Source: Streptomyces sp. NBC_00572 | GTDB lineage: Bacteria; Actinomycetota; Actinomycetes; Streptomycetales; Streptomycetaceae | DNA length: 64,000 nt | Direction of reading: 5' to 3' | NCBI RefSeq assembly: GCF_026341815.1 | Contig: NZ_JAPENX010000001.1 | Span: forward strand, 3,658,001-3,722,000 | Shown: piece after piece, positions 54,617 through 63,607 of the stretch | Layout of the letters: the number at the start of each line of letters is the position of its first letter | Position numbering within the stretch: position 1 is the first letter of the stretch | Notes under the pieces: model-generated | Database searches by the model: none | What the model saw: only the letters and a program-made list of their open reading frames with translations | Told to the model about the DNA's origin: nothing | Position numbers and translations under genes: made by a program

Positions 54617-56281
54617 CTACAGAGCCGGTTCTGTGAGTTCGGCTCTCATCGCCTCGCGGAGCCGGAGCGTGGAGACCAGGCGCTGGAACGCCTCGGACCA
54701 GTAGCCGCCCGCACCGGGCGAGACGTCCTCCGCCTCGTCCGGCCGGGCCGTCAGGGACTCCAGCTGCCGGGCCGCCTCCGGGGCGAGGCAGCGCTCCGCG
54801 AGACCCATCACCCCGCTGAAGCTCCAGGGGTAACTGCCCGCCTCCCGCGCGATGTCGAGGGCGTCGATCACCGCCCCGCCGAGCGGCTCCGCCCACGGCA
54901 CCTCGCAGACGCCGAGCAGCTGGAAGGCCTCCGACATGCCGTGGGCCGCGATGAACGAGGCGACCCAGAGCGCCCGTTCCTCCTGGGGCAGCGTCGCCAG
55001 GAGCTGGGCCCGCTCGGCCAGCGACGAGGTGCCGGGGCCGGTCGCGGGCGGGGTCGCCGGGGAGCCGAGCAGCGCACGCGACCAGGCCGCGTCCCGCTGC
55101 CGTACGGCCGCCCGGCACCAGGCCGCGTGCAGTTCGCCCTGCCAGCCGTCGGCTACCGGCAGCGCCACGATCTCCTCCGGGCCGCGCCCCCGGAACCTGC
55201 GCGGCCAGCAGGACAGCGGCGCCGCCTCGACGAGCTGGCCCAGCCACCAGGACCGCTCGCCCCGGCCCGCCGGGGGCGTCGCCGCGAGGCCGTCCCGCTG
55301 CATGCCGGTGTCGCACTCGTGCGGGGCCTCCACGATGATCGTGGGCGACTCCGCCGTCCGGTCGAGGCCGACGCAGGTGACCGCCCGGCCCGCCATCCGG
55401 CCCGCCAGCGCCGAGGAAGGCAGCGCGGAGAGCAGCTCGGCCGCGGTGGCCCGGACGTTGCGGCTGCGGTCGCCGAGGGCCGCCTCCAGGAACTCCTCGT
55501 CCGCGCCGGAGAGCCCCGCCCGCAGCGAGTCCAGGAACATCAGCCGGTCCTCTGCCCGCTCGGTGGTCCAGGTGGACGCGAGGAGGGCGAGACCGGCCGC
55601 CGGATCCCGGGTCCGTACGGCGGCGAGCAGGGCGACCCGCTCGGCGAACAGACCCTCGTCCCACAGGGCACGCACAGCCTCCCGGTCCCCGGGGTCCGGG
55701 AGGGAGCCGCCCGCGCCCGCACCCCGGAGGGCGAACCTCCACTCGGGGTTGAGCCGGGCCAGCCACAGGCCGCGCGGCCCGGCCAGCTGAAGTGCCTGGG
55801 GCCGCAGATCGGTGCGGGCCCGGGCCGCGTCGAGGAGGGAGGGCAGGGTGGCCGCCGGAGCCTTGTACCCGCGCTCGTTGGCGAGCGCCAGCCACTGCGG
55901 GAGCAGTTCGGCGAGGTCCGGAGCGGCCCCGCGCCGCCCGGCGGGCGAGGGCGCGGTCCGGCCGGCGAGCAACTGGTCGAGCCGCCGCCGCGCCGCCCCG
56001 GGGAGCGGTTCACGGGGGTCCTCGGGCGCGGGCTCGGGCGGTGGCACGGCGGGCCCGGGGCGCAGCCCTGCCCTGCGTCGTACGGTGTGGAGCGCGGCGG
56101 CATCGAGCAGGGCGCCCGGCAGGTCACCGCCCGCCGCGACGGCGAGTCCGGCGGGCGCACGCCGGTCCGTACCGAGCAGCGCCGAGGTGACGAGCTCCTC
56201 CCAGAAGCCGTCCTCCGCGAGAACAGTGCCGGCCGTCGGGATCGTCGTGTCCGTCGCCGGGACCGTCGTGTCCGTCTCCAT
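54617..56281 (-). CDS. DUF5691 domain protein
   Basis: The 554-residue protein is mostly Ala/Leu/Arg-rich helices (EFLEAALGDRSRNVRATAAELLSALPSSALAGRM), suggesting a HEAT-like scaffold. It matches the DUF5691 type, which I recall beside SWIM and MoxR/vWA genes. No catalytic motif is visible. The ATG at 56281 has CCCGGAGGATCTCC upstream, and the longer frame reaching 57433 overlaps the SWIM gene and is spurious. It follows the SWIM gene by 38 bases on the same strand, so the two form an operon facing away from the MoxR-DUF5682-vWA operon. Confidence 0.82.
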   Translation of the reverse strand: METDTTVPATDTTIPTAGTVLAEDGFWEELVTSALLGTDRRAPAGLAVAAGGDLPGALLDAAALHTVRRRAGLRPGPAVPPPEPAPEDPREPLPGAARRRLDQLLAGRTAPSPAGRRGAAPDLAELLPQWLALANERGYKAPAATLPSLLDAARARTDLRPQALQLAGPRGLWLARLNPEWRFALRGAGAGGSLPDPGDREAVRALWDEGLFAERVALLAAVRTRDPAAGLALLASTWTTERAEDRLMFLDSLRAGLSGADEEFLEAALGDRSRNVRATAAELLSALPSSALAGRMAGRAVTCVGLDRTAESPTIIVEAPHECDTGMQRDGLAATPPAGRGERSWWLGQLVEAAPLSCWPRRFRGRGPEEIVALPVADGWQGELHAAWCRAAVRQRDAAWSRALLGSPATPPATGPGTSSLAERAQLLATLPQEERALWVASFIAAHGMSEAFQLLGVCEVPWAEPLGGAVIDALDIAREAGSYPWSFSGVMGLAERCLAPEAARQLESLTARPDEAEDVSPGAGGYWSEAFQRLVSTLRLREAMRAELTEPAL

Positions 56282-56319
56282 GGAGATCCTCCGGGCGGGC
56301 CGTATGTGGTCGGCGGGGG

Positions 56320-57666
56320 TCATATGAGAGGGACCGTCTCTCCCGGGGTCTCCGGTGACCAGGCGGCGAGTGGGGTGAATCCCCGGTGCCCGCACTCTCC
56401 GAAGACCGTGACCGGGGCGCCGCCGGACAGGGCGACCAGGCGCCAGAGTCCGGGCCGGGACTGGGCGGCGGGCGTCAGCGGCAGGGCCTCGCGCCCGTCC
56501 GCGTCGGCGAGCTGCCAGCCGTACTCCGCGCGCGCGGGGACGACCGCGCTCAGCGTCACGGGCCAGGAGTCCAGCCAGGGGTCCTCGCGCAGCGCCCGCC
56601 CGTACGCGTCGAGGGCCGCGCCGACCGGTCCGCCCGGCGGCGGGGCGGCGGGGCCCTCGACCGGGACGAACTGCTCGCCCGGCTCCGCCCGCAGCCGGCC
56701 GGAGCCCGCGTGCGGAGTCAGCTCGCCGTCGAGCACCGCGCCCACGGGGAGCGCCAGTCGAGGAGCCCTCCCCGCCGCGCCGAAGGACAACAGGAGCGCC
56801 GTACGCCCGCTCGTCGTGCCGTGCAGCCAGATGCGCCGGGTGGTCAGCCGGGCGTCGGCCGCGTCGTACTGCGCGAGCACCAGCCAGTGGTCGCGCACCG
56901 GGACGCCGTCGACCGGGGCGGTCAGGCCGACCCGGGTCCGAACGGTCGTCGCGAAGGGCGCGGGCAACCGGTCGGCGCCGAGCCAGGCCCGGTCGAGGAG
57001 ATGAGTCAGCGCGCACTCCTCCAGGAGCCGAACCGGCCAGCCGGGCCCCGAGCCCGGTATCGCGCCCAACTCCCGGACCCGGCCCGCGAGTCCCGGCGCC
57101 TGGGCGTCGACCATCCGGGCCGCCGTCTCCTCCCACAGTCCGTACCCCGGCTGCTCGGCCGCCGCGAGGCCGCCCCGCAGCAGGTCGGCGAGCCGCTGCT
57201 CCAACTCCTCGGCGCCCGAGGTGATCCGGGCGGCTCTGCGCTCGGCCCGGCGGCGCGCCGCCTCGGGATCCGCCGGGCCTCCGGCGGCCCCGCCCTCGGG
57301 CTTCCGCACCGCGCTCACGGCGCGCCCGCGCCGTGTCGTGAGCCACTGCCCGGCCCAGTCGGGCGCGGTGGCCTCCTCGATCGCCGCCCCGTCCGAGGCC
57401 TGGAGGAGCAGCAGGCCGAGCGCGTGCTTGCACGGGAGCTTACGGCTGGGGCATTCGCACAGGTAGGCGGGCCCCGTGGTGTCCACGACCGTCCGGTACG
57501 GCACGCGGCCGCTGCCCTTGCACTGGCCCCAGACGGCGCCCTCGCCGCGACCCGTGCCCGACCACGGCCCGGCCGTGCCGAGCTTGCTTCCCGCTCTGCG
57601 CGAGGCGTCGTCAGGAGCCAGTGCCAGCACCTGATCAGCCGTCCAGCGCACCCCCATGGCATTCAT
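56320..57666 (-). CDS. SWIM zinc-finger protein
   Basis: The 448-residue protein carries a SWIM finger near residues 58-72 (YLCECPSRKLPCKHALGL; CxCx6CxH spacing), a fold that binds DNA or protein. The rest is helical, with Trp-rich C-terminal blocks (LRRDPWLDSWPVTLSAVVP-like). Its start is uncertain. The ATG at 57666 gives MNAMGVRWTADQVLALAPDD; an ATG nine bases later and one 30 bases earlier are also in frame, and none has a clear ribosome-binding site. It is the first gene of an operon with the DUF5691 gene and is divergent from the lipoprotein/MoxR side. Confidence 0.85.
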   Translation of the reverse strand: MNAMGVRWTADQVLALAPDDASRRAGSKLGTAGPWSGTGRGEGAVWGQCKGSGRVPYRTVVDTTGPAYLCECPSRKLPCKHALGLLLLQASDGAAIEEATAPDWAGQWLTTRRGRAVSAVRKPEGGAAGGPADPEAARRRAERRAARITSGAEELEQRLADLLRGGLAAAEQPGYGLWEETAARMVDAQAPGLAGRVRELGAIPGSGPGWPVRLLEECALTHLLDRAWLGADRLPAPFATTVRTRVGLTAPVDGVPVRDHWLVLAQYDAADARLTTRRIWLHGTTSGRTALLLSFGAAGRAPRLALPVGAVLDGELTPHAGSGRLRAEPGEQFVPVEGPAAPPPGGPVGAALDAYGRALREDPWLDSWPVTLSAVVPARAEYGWQLADADGREALPLTPAAQSRPGLWRLVALSGGAPVTVFGECGHRGFTPLAAWSPETPGETVPLI

Positions 57667-57861
57667 GTCACCGACGGTAGAGGCCGCCACTGACAACGCC
57701 CCTGGCCTGGGTGTTCGCGGGACGTCCGGCGGATGCCCGGGGGCCGTTCGGGGCCTGTTCGGGCTCGCGAGGGGAAGCCGAGAGAAGATTTGACTTTACT
57801 CTCCCTTTACGATTCTCTGCGCGGGACCCACTGATCCACCACGACCGTCCAGGGGACCCGC

Positions 57862-58275
57862 ATGAAGCGCACCGCCCGCACCGCCGTCTCGGCCCTCGCC
57901 GTCGCCGGTCTCGCTCTCGGCCTCGGCGCCTGCTCCGAGGCCGCCGAGAAGGCCGTCGACCAGGTCGACAAGTCCGTGAACGAGTCCTACGAGGTGACGT
58001 ACGAAGTCACCGGCAAGGGCATCGAGTCCATCGACTACCACGCGGGTGACGGCACCGCGATGGCGCCGAAGGTCGCGTCGGAGAAGAAGCCGACCGCGCC
58101 GTGGAAGAAGACGGTGACACTGAAGGGCGTCATGCCGCCGGCCGTCATGCCGATCTCGCTCGACCCGGCCGACCTCACGTGCAAGATCATCTATCAGGGC
58201 AAGGTCATCAAGGAGGCCAAGGCCGAGCAGGCGATGGCCGGCGGCTGCGTCGCCGTCTCCCCGGTCGTGGGCTGA
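57862..58275 (+). CDS. Small MmpS-like lipoprotein
   Basis: The 137-residue protein has a lipoprotein signal with lipobox LGAC (Cys24). The mature part (YEVTYEVTGKGIESIDYHAGDGTAMAP...KTVTLKGVMPPAVMPISLDPADLTCKIIYQGKVIKEAKA) resembles the MmpS accessory-protein fold, a small beta-sandwich. No MmpL partner lies nearby. It stands alone between the SWIM and MoxR operons and may be unrelated to them. Confidence 0.83.
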   Translation: MKRTARTAVSALAVAGLALGLGACSEAAEKAVDQVDKSVNESYEVTYEVTGKGIESIDYHAGDGTAMAPKVASEKKPTAPWKKTVTLKGVMPPAVMPISLDPADLTCKIIYQGKVIKEAKAEQAMAGGCVAVSPVVG

Positions 58276-58276
58276 C

Positions 58277-58321
58277 CGTCGCCCCGTCGCCCCGTCGCCC
58301 CGTTGCCCCGTCGCCCCGTCG
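58277..58321. repeat. Tandem 8-base repeat CGTCGCCC
   Basis: Five and a half head-to-tail copies of CGTCGCCC (one copy CGTTGCCC) begin two bases after the lipoprotein stop codon. This is a simple sequence repeat likely to vary in length between strains. Confidence 0.9.
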
Positions 58322-58441
58322 TGATGGAGGGCTGACCCTGCATTACCCCTCCAACAGCCCCTGACCAGCGGTGACATCCGATTGTCAGTGGCATGGTGCA
58401 CGGTGGATCCACAGCAGGTCGAACGATCTGGAGGGGGATCC

Positions 58442-59599
58442 ATGCCCGTGCCCGAAACCATCGCGCAGCCCGGTTCCGGTGTCGAGACGGACACCGGACC
58501 GGGGCAGCCGCAGGCCGTGACCGAGGTCCTGCGACCGCACGCGGAGCACGCCTTCGCCGACGAACTCGCCGCGCTCGCCGCGGCCGACGACCGGCCCCGC
58601 CCCGCCCGCTGGCGCCTCTCGCCGTGGGCCGTCGCCACCTACCTCCTCGGCGGCACCCTCCCCGACGGGACGGTGATCACCCCCAAGTACGTGGGACCGC
58701 GCCGCATCGTGGAGGTCGCCGTCACCACGCTCGCCACCGACCGGGCGCTGCTCCTGCTCGGGGTGCCCGGCACCGCCAAGACGTGGGTCTCCGAGCACCT
58801 CGCCGCCGCCGTCAGCGGAGACTCCACCCTCCTCGTCCAGGGCACCGCGGGCACCCCTGAGGAGGCCGTCCGGTACGGCTGGAACTACGCCCGGCTCCTC
58901 GCCCACGGCCCCAGCAGGGACGCCCTCGTGCCGAGCCCCGTGATGCGGGCGATGGCGCAGGGCATGACCGCGCGCGTGGAGGAGCTCACCCGCATCCCCG
59001 CCGACGTGCAGGACACGCTCATCACGATCCTGTCCGAGAAGACCCTGCCCCTTCCCGAACTGGGGCAGGAGGTGCAGGCGGTGCCCGGCTTCAACCTGAT
59101 CGCCACGGCCAACGACCGTGACCGGGGCGTCAACGAACTCTCCAGCGCACTGCGCCGCCGCTTCAACACGGTGGTCCTGCCGCTGCCCGCCACCCCCGAG
59201 GCCGAGGTCGACATCGTCGCCCGCCGCGTCGAGCAGCTCGGGCGCTCCCTCGAACTGCCGGTCCTGCCGGACGGCGTCGCCGAGATCCGCCGGGTCGTCA
59301 CCGTCTTCCGCGAACTGCGGGACGGGGTCACCACCGACGGAAGGACCCGGGTCAAGTCGCCCTCGGGCACGCTCTCCACGGCCGAGGCCATCTCCGTCGT
59401 CACGGGCGGCCTCGCCCTCGCCGCCCACTTCGGTGACGGCGTCCTGCGCCCGGCCGACATCGCGGCAGGCATCCTCGGCGCGGTCGTCCGCGACCCGGCG
59501 GCCGACCGGGTGGTCTGGCAGGAGTACCTGGAGACGGTGGTCAGGGAGAGAGACGACTGGAAGGACTTCTACCGCGCCTGCCGCGAGGTGAGCGTATGA
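58442..59599 (+). CDS. MoxR-type AAA+ ATPase
   Basis: The 385-residue ATPase has Walker A GVPGTAKTWVSEHL near residues 101-114 and the Walker B region ARVEELTRIPADVQDTLITILSEKTLPLPE, where EE replaces the usual DE. Sensor 1 is NLIATANDRDRG and the arginine finger lies in LSSALRRRFNTVVLPLP. MoxR proteins form hexamers that remodel partners presented by a vWA adaptor. The ATG at 58442 follows a strong GGAGGGGGATCC site. The stop overlaps the DUF5682 start by four bases, so at least three genes are translationally linked. It is the motor of the predicted system. Confidence 0.92.
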   Translation: MPVPETIAQPGSGVETDTGPGQPQAVTEVLRPHAEHAFADELAALAAADDRPRPARWRLSPWAVATYLLGGTLPDGTVITPKYVGPRRIVEVAVTTLATDRALLLLGVPGTAKTWVSEHLAAAVSGDSTLLVQGTAGTPEEAVRYGWNYARLLAHGPSRDALVPSPVMRAMAQGMTARVEELTRIPADVQDTLITILSEKTLPLPELGQEVQAVPGFNLIATANDRDRGVNELSSALRRRFNTVVLPLPATPEAEVDIVARRVEQLGRSLELPVLPDGVAEIRRVVTVFRELRDGVTTDGRTRVKSPSGTLSTAEAISVVTGGLALAAHFGDGVLRPADIAAGILGAVVRDPAADRVVWQEYLETVVRERDDWKDFYRACREVSV

Positions 59600-61950
59600 C
59601 GCCCACACCCACCTCCAGGCCTACCTCCACGCCCCCACCCGAATCCTCACCCGCACCCGAATCCGCACCCGCACCCACGGCCGCGGGCCGTCTCCTCGAC
59701 GGGCCGCTCGTGCTCGGGGTCCGGCACCACGGGCCCGGGTCCGCGCGCGGGGTGCGGGCCGCGCTGGAGGCGGCGAAGCCCGCCGTCGTGCTCGTCGAAG
59801 GTCCCGCCGAGGCCGACGCACTCGTGGCGCTCGCCGCGGACCCCGGCATGCGGCCGCCGGTCGCGCTGCTCGCCCACGCCGTGGACGACCCCGGGCGGGC
59901 CTCGTTCTGGCCGATGGCGGCATTCTCGCCCGAGTGGGTCGCGATCCGCTGGGCCCTCGACCGGGGTGCCGCGGTCCGCTTCATCGACCTGCCCGCCGCC
60001 CACACCCTCGCCGCCCTCGACCCCACCTGGGACGACGGGGAGGACGAGGTGTCCGGCGGCGGCCTGCGGATCGACCCGGTCGCCGAACTCGCCGGGGCCG
60101 CCGGATACGAGGACGCCGAGCGCTGGTGGGAGGACGTCGTCGAACTACGCGGTGACGACGACCCCACCGCCCCCTTCGAGGCCCTCGCCGAGGCCATGGG
60201 CGCGCTCCGCGAGGCGTACGGGCACGGCGGCCACCCCCGCGACCTCGTCCGCGAGGCCCACATGCGGCTCCAGCTCCGCGCCGCCCGCAAGGAGTTCGGC
60301 GACGCCGTCGCCGTCGTCTGCGGCGCCTGGCACGTCCCCGCCCTCACCCGGAGGACCACCGTCGCCGCCGACCGGGCCCTGCTCAAGGGCCTGCCCAAGG
60401 TGAAGGCCGAGATGACCTGGGTCCCCTGGACCCACCGCAGGCTCGCCCGCCGCTCGGGATACGGCGCCGGGATCGACTCGCCCGGCTGGTACGCGCACCT
60501 CTTCGCCGCCCCCGACCGGCCCGTCGAGCGCTGGATGACCAAGGTCGCCGGACTCCTCAGGGCCGAGGACCACCTCGTCTCCCCCGCTCATGTCATCGAG
60601 GCCGTCCGGCTCGCCGAGACTCTCGCCGCCCTGCGCGGCCGGCCGCTCCCCGGCCTCGACGAGACGACCGACGCCGTCCGCGCCGTCCTCTGCGAGGGCT
60701 CCGACGTGCCGCTCGACCTCGTCCGGGACCGCCTCGTCGTCGGCGACGTCCTCGGCGAGGTCCCGGCCGGCGCCCCCGCCGTACCCCTCCAGCGCGATCT
60801 GACCCGCCGCCAGCGCACCCTGCGCCTCAAGCCCGAGGCCGGCGAGCGCGACCTCGAACTCGACCTCCGCAAGGACATGGACGGGGAGCGGAGCCGGCTG
60901 CTGCACCGGCTGCGGCTCCTCGGCGTCGGCTGGGGCGAACCGGCCACCGGCCGCTCCGGCACCGGCACCTTCCGGGAGACCTGGCGGCTGCGCTGGGAAC
61001 CCGAGCTGCACGTCCAGGTCGCCGAGGCCGGCGTCTGGGGCACCACCGTCGAGGCCGCCGCCACCGCCCGGGCCCGCTCCCGGGCCCTGGGGGCGACCGC
61101 CCTCGCCGACATCACCGCCCTCGCCGAGCAGTGCCTCCTCGCCGGGCTCACCGACGCGCTCCCCGTCGTCATGCGGGCGCTCGCCGACCGGGCCGCGCTC
61201 GACACCGACGTGGCCCACCTCGCCCAGGCGCTCCCGGCCCTCGCCCGCTCCCTGCGCTACGGCGACGTCCGGGGCACCGGGACGGCGGCCCTCGCCGAGG
61301 TCGCCGCCGGCCTCGCCGAACGGATCTGCGTCGGCCTGCCACCCGCCTGCGCCGGACTCGGCACCGACGCGGCCGCCGCCATGCGCGAGCGGATCGACGA
61401 GGTCCACCAGGCCCTCGGACTGCTCCCCGGAGCGGCCGGGCTGACCGACCGCTGGGCGGGCGTCCTGCGCCGTCTCGCCGACCGCGACCGGATCCCGGGC
61501 GTCCTCAGGGGCCGGGCCGCCCGGCTCCTCCTCGACGAGGGCCGGATCGCCGACGACGAAGCCGCCCTCCTCATGAGCCGCGCCCTCTCGCCCGGCACCC
61601 CGCCCGCCGACGCCGCCGCCTGGATAGACGGCTTCGCCGGCGGGGCCTCCGGCGGCGGACTGCTCCTGGTCCACGACGAGCGGCTCCTCGGGCTGGTCGA
61701 CGACTGGCTCACGGGCGTCCGGGCCGAGGCGTTCACCGATGTGCTGCCGCTGCTCCGTCGCACCTTCTCCGGGTACGAGTCGGGCGTACGCCGCACGCTC
61801 GGCGAGCTGGTCGCCCGGGGTCCGAAGGCCGGCGGCCCCGGGCACGCCGCCCCCGGTGTCCCCGGCTTCGGAGCCACGACCGACCGGGAGCGGGCGGACG
61901 CCGTGCTGCCCCTCCTCCACCTCGTCCTCGGCACGGAGGCCCTCGTATGA
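59596..61950 (+). CDS. DUF5682 protein (ChaN/TraB/TIKI-like fold inferred)
   Basis: This 784-residue protein has an N-terminal block with two histidine motifs: LVLGVRHHGPGSARGVRAAL near residues 37-56 and VAVVCGAWHVPALTRRT near 237-253. Between them are VVLVEGPAEADAL and RFIDLPAAHTL. The paired His motifs and the Glu resemble the metal-binding core of the ChaN/TraB/TIKI/erythromycin-esterase superfamily; this is my inference. The remaining 500 residues are largely helical and Arg/Leu-rich. Its start and stop overlap both neighbours by four bases (ATGA), so it is made together with the MoxR ATPase and vWA protein. The substrate is unknown. Confidence 0.85.
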   Translation: MTPTPTSRPTSTPPPESSPAPESAPAPTAAGRLLDGPLVLGVRHHGPGSARGVRAALEAAKPAVVLVEGPAEADALVALAADPGMRPPVALLAHAVDDPGRASFWPMAAFSPEWVAIRWALDRGAAVRFIDLPAAHTLAALDPTWDDGEDEVSGGGLRIDPVAELAGAAGYEDAERWWEDVVELRGDDDPTAPFEALAEAMGALREAYGHGGHPRDLVREAHMRLQLRAARKEFGDAVAVVCGAWHVPALTRRTTVAADRALLKGLPKVKAEMTWVPWTHRRLARRSGYGAGIDSPGWYAHLFAAPDRPVERWMTKVAGLLRAEDHLVSPAHVIEAVRLAETLAALRGRPLPGLDETTDAVRAVLCEGSDVPLDLVRDRLVVGDVLGEVPAGAPAVPLQRDLTRRQRTLRLKPEAGERDLELDLRKDMDGERSRLLHRLRLLGVGWGEPATGRSGTGTFRETWRLRWEPELHVQVAEAGVWGTTVEAAATARARSRALGATALADITALAEQCLLAGLTDALPVVMRALADRAALDTDVAHLAQALPALARSLRYGDVRGTGTAALAEVAAGLAERICVGLPPACAGLGTDAAAAMRERIDEVHQALGLLPGAAGLTDRWAGVLRRLADRDRIPGVLRGRAARLLLDEGRIADDEAALLMSRALSPGTPPADAAAWIDGFAGGASGGGLLLVHDERLLGLVDDWLTGVRAEAFTDVLPLLRRTFSGYESGVRRTLGELVARGPKAGGPGHAAPGVPGFGATTDRERADAVLPLLHLVLGTEALV

Positions 61951-63152
61951 GCACAGGCACGAGCAGCGGCGCGACCACCGGCACGACCACCCTTCACGCA
62001 TCAGGGAGCGATGACGAGCGGCTGCGCCGGTGGCGGCTCGTCCTCGGTGGCGGGGAGGCCGACGGCACCGGCCGCGCCCTCACCGGCACCGATGCCGCCA
62101 TGGACGGAGCGCTCACCGCGCTCTACGGCGGCAGGACCCCGGGCGGCGACCGGGCCGGCCGGGACCGCTCGGCCGGACTGGGCGCCTCGGCGCCCTCCGT
62201 CGCCCGCTGGCTCGGCGACATCCGTACGTACTTCCCCAGCTCCGTCGTCCAGGTCATGCAGCGCGACGCGATCGACCGCCTCGGCCTCGCCACCCTCCTC
62301 CTGGAGCCGGAGATGCTGGAGGCCGTCGAGGCGGACGTCCACCTCGTCGGCACCCTGCTCTCCCTCCACAGGGCCATGCCCGAGACGACCAGGGAGACCG
62401 CGCGGGCCGTCGTCCGCAAGGTCGTCGACGACCTGGAGAAGCGCCTCGCCACCCGCACCCGCGCGACCCTCACCGGCGCCCTCGACCGCACCGCCCGGAT
62501 CAGCCGGCCCCGCCACCGGGACATCGACTGGGACCGCACGATCCGCGCCAACCTCAAGAACTACCTGCCCGAGCACCGCACCGTCGTCCCCGAGCGGCTC
62601 GTCGGCCACGGGCGCGCGTCGCGGGCGATACGGAAGGAGGTCGTGCTCTGCGTCGACCAGTCCGGCTCCATGGCCGCCTCCGTCGTCTACGCCTCCGTCT
62701 TCGGCGCCGTACTCGCCTCCATGCGGTCGATCGCCACCCGGCTCGTCGTCTTCGACACCGCCGTCGTCGACCTGACCGACCGGCTCGACGACCCCGTCGA
62801 CGTCCTCTTCGGCACCCAGCTCGGCGGTGGCACCGACATCAACCGCGCCCTCGCCCACTGCCAGTCGAAGATCACCCGACCCGCCGACACCGTCGTCGTC
62901 CTCATCAGCGACCTGTACGAGGGAGGCATCCGCGACGAGATGCTGAAGCGGGTCGCGGCCATGAAGGCCTCCGGCGTCCAGTTCGTCGCGCTGCTCGCCC
63001 TCTCCGACGAGGGCGCCCCGGCGTACGACCGCGACCACGCGGCGGCGCTCGCGGCGCTCGGCGTACCGGCCTTCGCCTGCACCCCCGACCTGTTCCCGGA
63101 GATCATGGCCGCCGCCCTGGAGAAGCGCCCGCTGCCGGCACCCACGGCCTGA
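61947..63152 (+). CDS. von Willebrand factor A domain protein (MoxR partner)
   Basis: The 401-residue protein has an N-terminal helical region (residues about 60-215) and a C-terminal vWA domain (about 228-400) with a complete MIDAS: DQSGSM, the Thr in LGGGTDINRAL and the Asp in VVLISDLYEGG. Such proteins bind metal and link MoxR hexamers to clients. The ATG overlaps the DUF5682 stop by four bases; the longer upstream frame is a shadow. It is the last gene of the operon. Confidence 0.92.
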   Translation: MSTGTSSGATTGTTTLHASGSDDERLRRWRLVLGGGEADGTGRALTGTDAAMDGALTALYGGRTPGGDRAGRDRSAGLGASAPSVARWLGDIRTYFPSSVVQVMQRDAIDRLGLATLLLEPEMLEAVEADVHLVGTLLSLHRAMPETTRETARAVVRKVVDDLEKRLATRTRATLTGALDRTARISRPRHRDIDWDRTIRANLKNYLPEHRTVVPERLVGHGRASRAIRKEVVLCVDQSGSMAASVVYASVFGAVLASMRSIATRLVVFDTAVVDLTDRLDDPVDVLFGTQLGGGTDINRALAHCQSKITRPADTVVVLISDLYEGGIRDEMLKRVAAMKASGVQFVALLALSDEGAPAYDRDHAAALAALGVPAFACTPDLFPEIMAAALEKRPLPAPTA

Positions 63153-63415
63153 CCCGGCATCCACCCGGCCGGGAGTCCACACGTGCGGAACCAGTCGTGC
63201 CCCGCCCACCCGACAGGTGCGGAATCCGTCGTCGCGGGACCACCCACACGGGTGTCCGGGCCCGACTGAGTCCCATATCACACAGGCTCCGGAACGCCCC
63301 TCACCTGCTCTTCCGGCGCGTCGTGAGGAGGCGGAATGTCAAGCCCCGCCTGACGTGAACGCCGCACGTCGCCACCCCGTGCCCCCTACGGACGGCCCCC
63401 CGGCCCCTACGATCT

Positions 63416-63429
63416 GTGACCCGTATCAC
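63416..63429. promoter_or_regulatory. Crp/Rex-type palindrome before sucC
   Basis: GTGACCCGTATCAC has perfect GTGA/TCAC half-sites six bases apart, preceded by T. It suits a Crp/FNR-family regulator. A Rex redox sensor site has the same half-site spacing, but the inner bases (C and A rather than A and T) fit Rex less well. It lies about 22 bases upstream of the likely -35. Confidence 0.6.
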
Positions 63430-63450
63430 CGCTCTGTTGTGATCTGCGAT

Positions 63451-63480
63451 TTAGGGACCCACGTGCCTCGGCGATAACCT
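63451..63480 (+). promoter_or_regulatory. Candidate sucC promoter
   Basis: TTAGGG (63451-63456) and TAACCT (63475-63480) are 18 bases apart. The -10 fits TAnnnT and the -35 is weak. The leader would be about 120 bases. Confidence 0.4.
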
Positions 63481-63607
63481 GCGAGACGGACATGCCGCGT
63501 CCACGGACACCGTGAACGCCTCCCTTGTGACAGTGCAGTCACGTTGCCCTTCGCGGCACGCCCACGCAGACAACGAACCGCGATCATCAGAAAAGGGACG
63601 GACGCGC

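Larger units (their letters stand above)
63153..63607. promoter_or_regulatory. sucC upstream region
   Basis: This 455-base gap contains no convincing gene. The first 250 bases show nothing recognisable. The later part holds the GTGA-N6-TCAC palindrome (63416-63429) and a promoter-like element (63451-63480). AAAAGGGACG before the GTG at 63608 is the ribosome-binding site of sucC. Confidence 0.6.
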
